From Lytechinus variegatus (taxonomy: Eukaryota > Echinodermata > Echinoidea > Temnopleuroida > Toxopneustidae): a stretch of DNA of 64,000 bases. The position numbers were made by a program, and so were the translations under genes. Under the pieces are notes generated by a model. It saw only the letters and a program-made list of their open reading frames with translations, was not told the DNA's origin and ran no database searches. Location of the stretch: contig NC_054757.1 of assembly GCF_018143015.1 (NCBI RefSeq), positions 18,528,285 through 18,592,284 on the forward strand, in the 5' to 3' direction. Positions 54,469-64,000 of the stretch are shown in pieces; within the stretch, counting starts at the first letter, position 1; each line of letters begins with the position of its first letter.

Positions 54469-54821
54469 TATAAGACCGGCGCAGTTTGCATACATTACCC
54501 TGCCTCGCTCGCCCCGTCGAAGATGCCTTGCATAGCTGGCTCCGATCGCGGGTCCTTTTTCCCGAGCTCTCTGTCGCTCTGCACTTCTTGCTTGTGACGT
54601 CAGCTCATTAGGGGTGGTCTCTTTCGCTGCTCCCTCCCGCAAAGCACCCGATTCGTATTCAATGCTGAGTGTTAGATGGTTCTTTTTGTAGGAATAAGCG
54701 AACCCACCAGGTCTCCTGTGTTTTATGGGAAGTGGATGTTGTCGGTTTGTTGGCACCTGTACCCGCAAGCGGGGGGACAACCTCACTTTTCACCGTCGTA
54801 GAGAAATCCATCTCATTTCCG
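54469..54821 (+). promoter_or_regulatory. Candidate promoter and non-coding first exon
   Basis: A GC-rich island in A/T-rich DNA. It has a TATA-like box (TATAAGA, 54469-54475), a perfect CRE palindrome TGACGTCA (54595-54602), and about 220 bp later a strong splice donor, 'ttccg|gtaagtacc' at 54822. No long reading frame runs to the donor, so the exon would be 5' UTR. A coding exon further down on the + strand was not found in the window. Confidence 0.35.
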
Positions 54822-54904
54822 GTAAGTACCGAATTCCAGAACTTTTTTTTACCATTTCTGATCTTTCTCGCATGACGTCATAAACCACGTAACCCACAAA
54901 CAAA

Positions 54905-55282
54905 ATGTTAAAAAGAGGAAAAAAAAACTATTATCAACAGATTGAGTTGACACGATATAATGAATGGAAATTCCAGAACGGTGATTTCTTTTCGAAAGTT
55001 ATGACTACGCTATCTAAAGTGGATATGAAAGTAGTGCAGTGGCTCCCGTGGTTTCCAGGGACCATGGTGAAACTTTGTTTACGTTTTTGCGTCGGCAACG
55101 CGGACATGAAAATAGGGACAAATTTATTACCTTTAGCGGTGATTTGTGAAATTGGGAAAGGCCAGCTCACTCCATGGTTACTCGTATATTTCTATTTATT
55201 GTTGTACATACATATATACGAAGGATCTACATTGCATTTTATCGTCGGGTATAGACTAATAATTTTATATAATTTGTTGTAA
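54905..55282 (+). CDS. Unrecognised 125-codon open frame, doubtful
   Basis: Starts MLKRGKKNYYQQIELTRYNE and continues with mixed composition, then a hydrophobic Leu/Tyr-rich end. It lies just after the candidate donor at 54822, so in that model it would be intronic. I recognise no family and it may be a chance frame. Confidence 0.15.
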   Translation: MLKRGKKNYYQQIELTRYNEWKFQNGDFFSKVMTTLSKVDMKVVQWLPWFPGTMVKLCLRFCVGNADMKIGTNLLPLAVICEIGKGQLTPWLLVYFYLLLYIHIYEGSTLHFIVGYRLIILYNLL

Positions 55283-55289
55283 TCACATC

Positions 55290-56130
55290 ACAGCTGTGCT
55301 TTCATGATTGATTTTCAAAATGCTTTCTGATCATCATTTCTATGGAGGCCTATATCCTGCTTTGTTTTGAAACAGTTATAATTTCATTTGTATATTGAAC
55401 TGGATCTACAGTATAGCTTTATATCCGTGTAGGCCTATACTGCATTTGTGGTCGAGGCTGCATTACCGTTGCGGATTATGTAATACGAGTGGTTGCAAGA
55501 TTGCTTTAAATCTATTTTTTTTTTTTCAAATGATATCGATTTTTTTCAGTTTTATAAAGGCCATGATGGATCTATCTTGTACTTATTGCGGGCACTCTAA
55601 ATGTTTGTGCAAATCGTGGATTTCCAGATTCATACCCAAATAACATAACGATTCAAATCATTAACCAATAATTTCTTTTGGTTGTTCTTTATGCACTTTG
55701 CATAGTGCACTAACCTCTTACGAATGGTTCCACTGTAATTATGACTTTAAAACTTATTTCATTTCGTAGCGATGTTATTTGTCATTATTGGTTTTTTTTC
55801 TCTTTTTTTTGGGGGGGGGGCTAAGGGGGAAGAGATTCAAACCCTCTTTTCAAATTTGGTCATTTTACTCAACTTTTCTAAGTTTATACCCCCGCTCTTA
55901 TTTTCACAAGTTGTTATGAAGACCGTCGGGACTCGATTCTTCGTGTCAATATAAATCGATGCCGGTGGATAAAACGTAGGCAAACAATATGTGGGGATGA
56001 TCTTTGTAATAGTAGAGGCCTGTCACTATCATTTCTGACCTTTGAAAATGTTCGACTGTTGTTGATCTATTGGATGCTTGCTTCACGCTCATACTCCAAC
56101 ATCACCATTTAATCATACGCTATCATGATG
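55290..56130. other. Intergenic DNA, no feature seen
   Basis: A/T-rich with a G run near 55809. Short frames (for example 55395-55643) have no family signature. Confidence 0.5.
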
Positions 56131-56134
56131 CTCT

Positions 56135-57060
56135 TCTGCGCCCCCGTTTCATGAACCTTCTTATCACTGGCAAGTTACTAGCTATTGTTATAAGCTATTG
56201 AAATGATTATGTGTGATTGGCTGAGAGCAACATTATGGGATTATTTATTATCAATAACAAGTTTTATGAAAATGAGGCCAGGGGTCTGGTTTCATAAACC
56301 TTCTTGCTTCAAAAGCTTTATATACAATGTTAAAAGCTATAATATTGATATCATTGTGTGTTATTTGCCGAGAGTGAAATATTATTATGCATTGAGCATG
56401 TTTTATTGATAAAGGTTAGATGAAATTGGGACCAAGTGCTTTTTTTCATTAAACTTCTCATCAATGGCAAGTTCCTAGCTACTGTTTTAAGCTTTTGATT
56501 GTGTGTGAGTGGCTGAGAGTTGATATAGAAATTTAGCATTTGTTACTTTGTATGAAAAAAAGGCTAATTTGCCACGACTGCTCTGTTTTATCATACATTT
56601 GTGTTCACTAGCAAGTTATAGCTCCTGTTATATCTAAATAAAATTTGTGATTAGCTGAGAGCAAATTTGTGTTAGAAATTATACACTTGTCCTTGATGCT
56701 ACTTTTCATGAATGGGGCCAAAGAAGGGCTCTTTTTTCACAGACCTTCCAATACTTGCAATTTAAATTCTAACTCTTATAAGCCATTGATTTGATGGTTT
56801 GTGATTGGCTTAGAGCAAAGCCAAAATTGTAAGAGAAATTGAACAATATTGATATTGATTTTATAAAATGGGGTAATAGGTTTGTTTCATAATACTTCTG
56901 TTAACTGGAAAATTATTTAAAATGACGGTATACGCTAATAATGATTTTTTGTGATTGTGAGATCAATTTGTCATTGAAATTGATTTCTTGCTGATTATAA
57001 GTTTGTGAACCTGAACCGTACCCCCTTTTTTAAATATATATGATAGGCCTAGTTACTACA
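56135..57060 (+). repeat. Diverged tandem array, about six units of about 145-150 bp
   Basis: Units start near 56145, 56285, 56440, 56585, 56735 and 56885. Each has, in order, 'tttcata(aac)cttct', 'ggcaagtt(a/c)ctagct', 'ttataagctattga', 'gtgtgattggctgagagcaa' and 'atgaaa(a)tggggcca'. Units differ greatly, so the array is old. Confidence 0.75.
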
Positions 57061-57132
57061 AATGGAAAGTTCTAAGGTATTATTTTATATGTCTTGGAAA
57101 ATGACTAAATGTTGTTGTTGTTCGATTGGCTG

Positions 57133-57415
57133 CACTGTTAAAAAAAAACGTGATTTTGCAGAAAAAAAAAATTTTGCAGAAAGCAATAACAGAATCACCC
57201 TGTACATTCATAAAACAGGATTTTTTTCTGCAATTTGACAGAACAGGTCTGTTAAAAAAGGAGAAAAGGGTGTTTTATTAAAGGAAATTTGTAAGATTCC
57301 ATACACCAAATAACAATTTCCTGTAGGATTACGCAATCTGGGAAGATTACAGGTATTCTCGAGACTGCTGCAGGTGCTTCTTTTATTTTAAGGATAAATT
57401 TTCTAAAAGTGTAGG
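57133..57415. mobile_element. Probable MITE with CTGCAGAAA boxes
   Basis: 'gcactgttaaaaaaaaacgt' at the left and 'aattttctaaaagtgta' at the right give CACT...AGTG ends. Boxes of 'ttttgcagaaa' and inverse 'tttctgcaattt' lie inside. Borders are approximate. Confidence 0.45.
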
Positions 57416-58074
57416 GTAGGCCCTATTTTTCATATTTTTTGTTTGTTTCATTGATATCAAAGAATGAATACATCGTTCGGATGTTGATTAAATAGAGGGA
57501 ATTTCCATTGATTTCGTAGAAGGTCTATTAAACAAGGGCCCTGCTCACAAAATGTCACGGCCCTTGGCCTGTTTAACAAAAGTTGTGATCCTTTTCAAGG
57601 TTAATGAAATTGATATGAAATGGCTCTGTTTGCTGACTGACTTTGAGTTTCCTTATATTTTATCATGTTCTTTCCTGTTGGGATGGCGCGATCTGATTAA
57701 TCTTAATTTTCTTTACGTTTCATTTTTTTCCGCAAATTTGAATAGTGACATTTAAATCAGAGCATATTCAGGATTTAATCCACTCTTTTTGACTGGTCAC
57801 TATCCAGAGTCGATATAGATTTGTTTTAAATCCAAGAGATATTGAGCGTGATGAGTGTCCGATGAACGTTGCTAAATCGTAATTCAACTCCGAAAGTAAT
57901 TTATGGCCACCAAACCACAATGTACCACGACCACAACTATGGCAACCACAACGATTACGATAGTCATCGCTCAATCTATCCCGTTGTCTGTCATTTATCA
58001 GTAGTGTCACTGTCAATGTCAATCCGTCTTCGGTATATTTGGTATCTACAACTGAATAATAGTATACCATTTTG

Positions 58075-59645
58075 CTGCACTCTACCCAGGTGAGGTGAAT
58101 GGGTACCCAGCAGAATTAATTTCTTGAATGCATGAGCGCTGAAAGACAGCTCGAGCTAAAGCAGGGGTAATAATAATAATAATAACAACGCGCCTCGGAA
58201 TAGAATATTTCTATACAGTGCGTATCAAAAAAAACGGGACAGTTTTGAAAAGTCTATAACAAATTTGTTTCAAAATATTATATCTATATTTTGATGTTAA
58301 TAGATGCTCTGAGATCTTATCTTTGAAATGTCATTTTAAAAATAATTTTTGTTCATGCTTGAGTGAACACGGGACGTTTTTGTCAGGGGTTCAAAAAGAG
58401 GCTTGCGCCAAAATGGCAGAAATGAGAAATTTGACGATAAGACTTTTGGCTCATCAGCAGACTTTCTCTTAATCTTTTCTTTATCTTTGCCATAATTTTC
58501 GAAGTATGCTGTCAAATTTCATTTACAAATTCAATTATTTACCTGACTTCTTTTGTTTTTCATTTAAACTTCTTTTACCTTTGAATTTTTCCTTCATGAG
58601 TAAGAAAATAAGACTTTTTGTCAACCCAAGTAGGAAGATTTGCATTATTCATTGGGAGAATTTGTAATTATTCAAATCCTTTTATTATGTGAAACAAATT
58701 CTGTTATGGTACCTTTAAAAGACATGAATCCTATGGGTTATTAAATCCTTCACCAAGTTTAATTATGTGCTTGACAGGACAAACAGGAAAAGATTCATGT
58801 CTTTCAATTGCAATGGTGTATTGAGTCAATTTTGAAGGAGTAAGACAGCGCAGATCGGGTAAAATGTATTAAAAAGTTATGAAGCGAGCAAGCAAACCTT
58901 TCCACTTTTTCATTAAAGTATCAAAATTTGTGATTTTGACATAATATTCAGAAAATGATATCATATTTCACTTTCTATGTTTTCTGTTATTTCTCTTTCC
59001 ACCTTTTTTCTCGGTCATGATTTTTTTTACATTTTTTTTTTTTTTGGGGGGGGGTGGGTGAGCACCCCAAGCCCCCACCCATCAGTATGCCATTGTTCAA
59101 AGGCATCATAACCTTTGTAGCACAATGAAAGGATTTGAAAAAAAAAGAAAACACGCTCTCCCTTCGGTTTAAAAAAAATTGTTCTTGCCTAAAGAAGGAA
59201 TATTCAAAGCTGAAAGAGAACATATTAAAAAGGAACAACAGAAATATTCAAGCAAATAAGTAGATCTGGAAATGAATTTAGACCGCATAATTCGAAAATT
59301 ATGGCAAAGTTAATGAAAAGATTAAGAGGAAGTCTGCTGATTAGCGAGAAGTCGATCATCATATTTATCATTTAATGCCATTTTGGCGCAAGCCTCCTTT
59401 TTAACCCCAGACAAAAACATTCCGTGTTCACTCAAGCATAAACAAAACTACATCTTTTAAACTACATTTGAAGGATAAGACCCAAGAGCACCTTTTGACA
59501 CCAAAATATAGAGATCATGATTTGAAACAAAAATTTTATAGACTTTTCAAATCTGTCCCGTTTTTTTTGATACGCACTGTATAGATGGCACTATATAAAT
59601 GCCTATTATTATTATCATCATCATCATCATCATCATTATTTTAGT
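58075..59645 (+). repeat. 5'-truncated SINE, split by a DNA transposon
   Basis: Starts at the central domain 'actctacccaggtgaggtga' with 'atgggtaccca', continues 'gcaggggtaataataataat', and is broken at 58214. It resumes at 59582 with 'tagatggcactatataaatg' and 'cctattattattatc', the family's 3' end. The tRNA head is missing. Confidence 0.8.
58216..59579. mobile_element. Tc1/mariner-like non-autonomous element, about 1.36 kb
   Basis: Perfect outer ends 'cagtgcgtatcaaaaaaaac' and inverse, flanked by TA on each side (58214-58215, 59580-59581), the Tc1/mariner target. The arms stay inverted for roughly 300 bp: 'gcgccaaaatggca' against 'tgccattttggcgc', and 'ttgccataattttcga' against 'tcgaaaattatggcaa'. 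The centre has a G run and no transposase frame. Confidence 0.88.
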
Positions 59646-60400
59646 ATAGGTAAAATATTCTGATAAAGTAGATGTTGGATTACGTGGAAACATAGGGAAA
59701 CTAAAAAAATATCGTTGTTTTTATTAATACGAGTGATTAACCCTAAATCAACTGTTTTCCATAATAACAAGCGTTGTTTTTATTTTGTCTTTACTTTAGG
59801 GTATACATAACAATCATGACCTACTTTATATAAGTGTTATGTGCTCTCTGGAAAATTAAATTACTACTTATCCTCGAAGTTTTAGTTTACAGGGTATTTC
59901 AAAATATTTTGATTTCCTTTGTCCGTTTATTCTCCTCTTCTGTATACTCACTATCATCACTATGATCATCGCGTTGTCATAACTGTTATTTATATTGTCA
60001 TCATCATCGCCACCTCTACCAACATCACGTCATCCAAGTCATGCTCATCATTTAGGCAACTACCATGAAGATGATAAATGAGTCTTTATCTTTGGGACAG
60101 TTTACATTACATTCATAAAGATTAGTTCGAAATCCTGTATGCGGAGTCCACCACAAATCCAACCCCCCCCCCCTCCCCGACTCTTCTCCTCACCCCTCCC
60201 CTTATCTTTCACGTCATTGAGATGTCATTTCATATCTCAATCCTATACCTGTCTTTAACGTATGACCTTTGATAGGAATATTACTCCAAAGCTTCACGAG
60301 AGACGTGTAAATTGTATATATACCACGGGGGAATAGCCTGGTTGCAACGTGATAGTATTATATGGCACTCGGGGATTCGTTACATGGCCAACTTCAATAT
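59640..60400. other. Intergenic DNA, no gene seen
   Basis: Mixed sequence with a C run near 60163-60178 and a short TCATCATC patch near 60000. Nothing else supported. Confidence 0.5.
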
Positions 60401-60401
60401 G

Positions 60402-60503
60402 ACAGTCACACCAACGAAACAGACTCCAACCGACCAATGATGCCATTCGAAATAATGTAATAGCTTTGATCGGTTTTGGAGCCGGTTTCGTGGGTGTGAC
60501 TGT
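60402..60503. mobile_element. Hairpin MITE, about 100 bp
   Basis: 'acagtcacaccaacgaaac' and 'gactccaa' are mirrored by 'ttggagccggtttcg' and 'gggtgtgactgt'. Related copies at 61056-61148 and 34186-34290, with a fragment near 63.9 kb. Confidence 0.8.
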
Positions 60504-60904
60504 ACCATTGTATATGTATATACATAAAAACATATATATATATATATACGTAAAAAAGTCCAGGCATGGAAGCTTTCTGCCAGTAGGCCTTCATCAGGCC
60601 TATATGTATTGACACAAACAAAACAAAACAGAACAAAACCATACAAATAAAATCGTAATAACAACAAAGTAAATAAAGGATAACAAAAAGTACAGAACAG
60701 AAGGGTAACAGTAAAATAACACAAAAAATAACAAAAGAGGGGGTAATGAATTAAACGAGGTGGTTGAGTACAATAGAAGAGGATTTGGTAACTTAAACTG
60801 TGAAGAAAGACAAGGTATTACCGGCAAAGGAGATTAACTGGGTTTTCTGGGCATTGTCATGCGCAGGGAAATAAATTCGGATAATTGATATTAGTATTTG
60901 AGCG

Positions 60905-61020
60905 GTAAAAAACATAATGAATATATTTATTTATTTATTATTTATTTATTTATTGAATATAAAAAATACAACCATATAATATAGCAAGGAAATCACAAAC
61001 AATCAAATAATCAAGTAATC
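60905..61020 (-). repeat. TTTA-rich tail, possibly a LINE 3' end
   Basis: 'tttatttatttattattta' followed by 'tattgaatataaaaaataca' on the + strand resembles the 3' tail of a minus-strand LINE, like those at 45.9 and 50.6 kb. The body is not recognisable. Confidence 0.4.
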
Positions 61021-61055
61021 AAGATACTACTGCAGTATATATATATTGCTCAGTC

Positions 61056-61148
61056 CCACCAATGAAACCGACTCCAAACCGACCAATGATATGCCATTCA
61101 AAATAATAGATTTGATCAATCTTGGGGATCGTTTCGTTTATGTGACTG
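61056..61148. mobile_element. Hairpin MITE, relative of 60.4-kb element
   Basis: 'ccaccaatgaaaccgactcc' and 'aaaccgaccaatgatatgcc' at the left, 'tcttggggatcgtttcgt' and 'tatgtgactg' at the right. More diverged than the 60.4-kb copy. Confidence 0.65.
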
Positions 61149-61159
61149 CGGGAATGGGA

Positions 61160-62740
61160 AAAGACGCATTCATGATAGATATGACCGCGGCTCGGGGGCT
61201 CGTTCTCTCCTTATCTCTGAAAAAATGTTATTTGAACGTTTTATCTTATCTCGTGAGGGTGACAGCCTATTGGATATAGTGCGACATTATTACATGTCCG
61301 TCCACCTTTTCACTGAAACCGTTGACACGATCCAATTACATGAGGAAATTCAGTGGTATGGTATCATGTATGATGTGAGTGTGTGCGTGCGCGCGTGGGG
61401 TGTTAACAAGAAAGGCACCGAGCAAAATGAAATAAAATGTTAAAGAATAAATAGGGCAAAACTTTCTTAAGAAAAAGGAAACTTATTCAACATTTTGGTA
61501 AAATATTTAGTTCCAAAATCAAATACATTGCACCTTTCCACCTATTAACAATTCTGCAAAATACCCTGATAAATTGTTTTACAAGAATATTCATGCATTT
61601 GATTAACAAATGTGTCAAACGTGTAACTCTAGTTATTGACAGCATATAAGTGGACGTGGACTGGCTTAACAAACTTTATCAAATAGGTAACAACACTTTT
61701 TAAAAGCAGTTGTAACAAATACTGCGCATTTTTCGTTATGAAATACAGTGCATTGATAAAACAGATTTCGATCCACATTGAAATTCACCCCTCATGATTT
61801 CAACACGTTTGAAGTTAGGTCTGAAAACTATAAGAAGAAAGAGTTGGTTAATTAAAACAAAGTTTTGACAAATTATATAGGTCGTGTATTTCCACTCATT
61901 TTAAACAACTTCTTTGTTAACATGACACTGATCCGTACGTTATGTCTGGGTGAGAACACATTCAAGGCCAATTATTCTCAAAGGTTATATGAGACATTTA
62001 TGGCATATCATTAATATTGGATTTCAACATTTTTCGCGTTTATCTCAGTGATTAATCAACTAAGTGGCATACGTGTGGAAGCGAATTATATTTCTGATTT
62101 GTTTAAGATTGCAGGGCCCTGACAATTTCTTTTACAGTTTGCTCCCGAGAAATTTGACAAGCAAAAAAAAGTTTCACTGCAAAATAAAGGTCTGAAGGTC
62201 GTCTAGTTTTATTTAGCAATCATAGTTAGGAATGCTTAACCAAATTGTTTTTTTCTCCTGAAATTGTCATGATTGTGTTTATTGACTCTGGCCCCGTAAA
62301 ACACAGTAATTATTTAACTCGACCGAGTGTAACTAACAATGAATATTAAAAATTACCACTTGAACATTTATGAGGAAGTGTTAATCAAATGACGTTTGAA
62401 AATGACTTGTGAATTTTGAAAAGTGGCAAGCTTGCCATTAATGTCTGCTTATTCATGCACACGCCCAATGGAATGATTTCACGTGCACACATATTTTAGC
62501 CTAAAGTATTCAGCTTAAAAGTTGCTTTATTTAAGAGCGAATGTGTATTTCAATGTTATGTTTATTCAATTGTAAAGTATGTTTATTCAATTGTAAAGGA
62601 TATAGAGCACTTGCCTGTGTCTATTTTCACAATGTATACGCATGTTGGGATTTCGTTGGAGAATATTTTCAAACTATCATATAACTACTGCTTGTCAATA
62701 GAGTTTCTAGTTAGAGAATGAATGAAGACCATGAACATCA
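61160..62740. other. Intergenic DNA, no gene seen
   Basis: A/T-rich. A short piece near 62140-62200 ('cgagaaatttgacaagca') belongs to the dispersed repeat at 51.3 and 63.7 kb. A direct repeat 'tatgtttattcaattgtaaa' occurs at 62558 and 62578. Confidence 0.5.
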
Positions 62741-62748
62741 TGATTAGA

Positions 62749-62911
62749 TTACTTCGTTGTATTGGGTACTTCAGCATAAACTTGAGCCAGTGTTTCAGCA
62801 ATGTCGCTATGTACAGATATCATGTCGCGCACCAAATCAAAGATCAAACAGTAGATTCCAAAGGCCAGAACAACATCAATGCGATCGGATGGGACTAACA
62901 GCCGTGGGAGA
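62749..62911 (-). CDS. Candidate terminal exon of an unknown membrane protein
   Basis: On the minus strand, after a pyrimidine-rich stretch and 'gtgagcag', one base and 53 codons lead to TAA at 62751-62749. The peptide begins 'LPRLLVPSDRIDVVLAFGIY', has one hydrophobic span (VVLAFGIYCLIFDLV) and an amphipathic end 'HSDIAETLAQVYAEVPNTTK'. The composition looks more protein-like than neighbouring frames. Upstream exons would lie outside the window. I recognise no family, and a chance frame is possible. Confidence 0.3.
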
Positions 62912-62999
62912 CTGCTCACAAAAACGGTCAGGAATGCGAGGGACATGGGGAGGGGTTGGGGAAGGCATGATGGGGGGGGGGGCAACAACGTAACATACG

Positions 63000-63640
63000 G
63001 TCTTACTGTATGTTACAGGCCTACATGACATATACTGCCCGTGGGAGTTGGCAAGCTGGTATTGGCTGACTATTCAAGGAAGACATTCGAACATACTTTC
63101 AAGTGAAGACATCATGCGGTCCAAATTGCGATGTCATGTTGAGAGTTTCATTATTATATCTATGTGTAGTGATAAAGTCTACCATTTAAACACACTTTGA
63201 ACCGGGCACAACACATAACACATCACTTTTCATTTTCGAGAAAGAAATGTACTCAAAAGTTCTTATCTATATTGAGGCATTCTAGAGGCATATGATTACA
63301 TTTCCTAATCAGCCAAGTAGCTTTTCTTCAGGGGCCTAGTATTGTTATTTAGAAATAATTTCGATTACACATGAATTGTAAGCATATGTGTGCGCGGAGG
63401 AAAAGGGAGATGGTCATAAACTCGTCGCAAACTTTCCGAAGTATTCTTGGATATATGTCAACGGGAGATGGCATGTATTGGCATTTATTATGTACTCCTA
63501 ATTCAAATGTGACGATGTTTATAAACAGTCTAAGTCCAGTTTGATTTGAATTATTCATAAACCAGTCATAATTTCTTGCAACGCCATGAAAGCTCAAATT
63601 TTTGCACTTGATATACATCTGAAGCGCTAACAGAAAACGA
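63000..63640. other. Intergenic DNA, no feature seen
   Basis: No repeat ends or coding stretch supported. Confidence 0.5.
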
Positions 63641-63868
63641 TTTTTAAAGTGGGGGTGCCGATGTAAATTTGAAAATAAAAAAAGAGGGAGGGGGGTTCAC
63701 TACAAACTGGAAGTCCAATTGGTCCGAGGAAATTTGAAAAGCAAAAGAAAAAAGGGTTTCTGTACGAGATGAAGGTAATTTGTAAATTTATTTTCCACGT
63801 TTACACATCTTCCAGAATACCTGGGGGTGTTGCCTATGGAGAATGCATCCCCAGCACCCCCGCTTCCA
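63640..63868. repeat. Dispersed repeat also at 51.3 kb
   Basis: 'gtgggggtgccgatgtaaat', 'ggggggttcactacaaa', 'cgaggaaatttgaaaagca' and 'tgcctatggagaatgcatcc' keep the order seen at 51270-51535. A fragment of the 60.4-kb MITE family follows at about 63895-63960. Confidence 0.65.
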
Positions 63869-64000
63869 CGGAATAGACGTCTACCCGACGATTGTGTGGC
63901 ATTGGAGATAACGTAATAGCTTTGATCAGTGGTGAATTGGTTTGGTTAGTGTGAACACGGCATGATGACCAAACCTTTGTTCATCTAATGAAGATGTGAA

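Noticed and set aside
54445-54786. 113-codon Arg-rich frame on the minus strand
   Set aside because: Lies in the GC-rich island where stops are rare; no domain and no fitting splice sites.
1-64000. CRISPR array, operon or prokaryotic gene cluster
   Set aside because: Spliced animal genes throughout; the repeats are transposons and microsatellites, not spacer arrays.

Overview
The window is animal genomic DNA: A/T-rich, with long introns, GT-AG splice sites, microsatellites and many short inverted-repeat transposons (MITEs) and tRNA-derived SINEs. Three multi-exon genes can be read with every splice junction in phase. The protein set and the repeats, including a lysine-less opsin, point to a marine deuterostome, most likely an echinoderm and perhaps a sea urchin. 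The phylum is inferred from gene family and repeat style, not proved.

Layout. Positions 329-6662 (+) hold the last seven coding exons of WDFY3/ALFY, a giant BEACH-WD40-FYVE autophagy scaffold. Its 5' part lies upstream of the window. Positions 6663-18957 hold no convincing gene: possible 3' UTR followed by intergenic DNA rich in MITEs and one SINE. Positions 18958-25989 (-) hold a complete five-exon, 337-residue opsin. Its Schiff-base lysine is replaced by glutamate, as in the opsins called gluopsins. Positions 25990-30823 are the divergent intergenic region, which contains a triply nested MITE. Positions 30824-48041 (+) hold a complete six-exon, 272-residue SPARC/osteonectin gene with a 10.4-kb first intron. 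From 48042 to the end there is mostly repeat DNA. It includes a large fold-back element, a diverged tandem array, a Tc1/mariner-like non-autonomous element inside a SINE, a GC-rich candidate first exon (54.45-54.82 kb, +) and a candidate terminal exon (62.75-62.91 kb, -).

The three genes do not form a pathway: ALFY works in selective autophagy, the opsin in an unknown and possibly non-photochemical receptor role, and SPARC in extracellular matrix and biomineral tissue. WDFY3 and the opsin are tail to tail, and the opsin and SPARC are head to head about 4.8 kb apart. The most notable signals are (1) the Lys-to-Glu opsin with further altered GPCR motifs, (2) two inverted-orientation copies of a fold-back element built from short repeated modules, plus an analogous element with a different module, and (3) several readable nested insertions that give relative ages of repeat families. 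All comparisons were made by eye; no database search was run.
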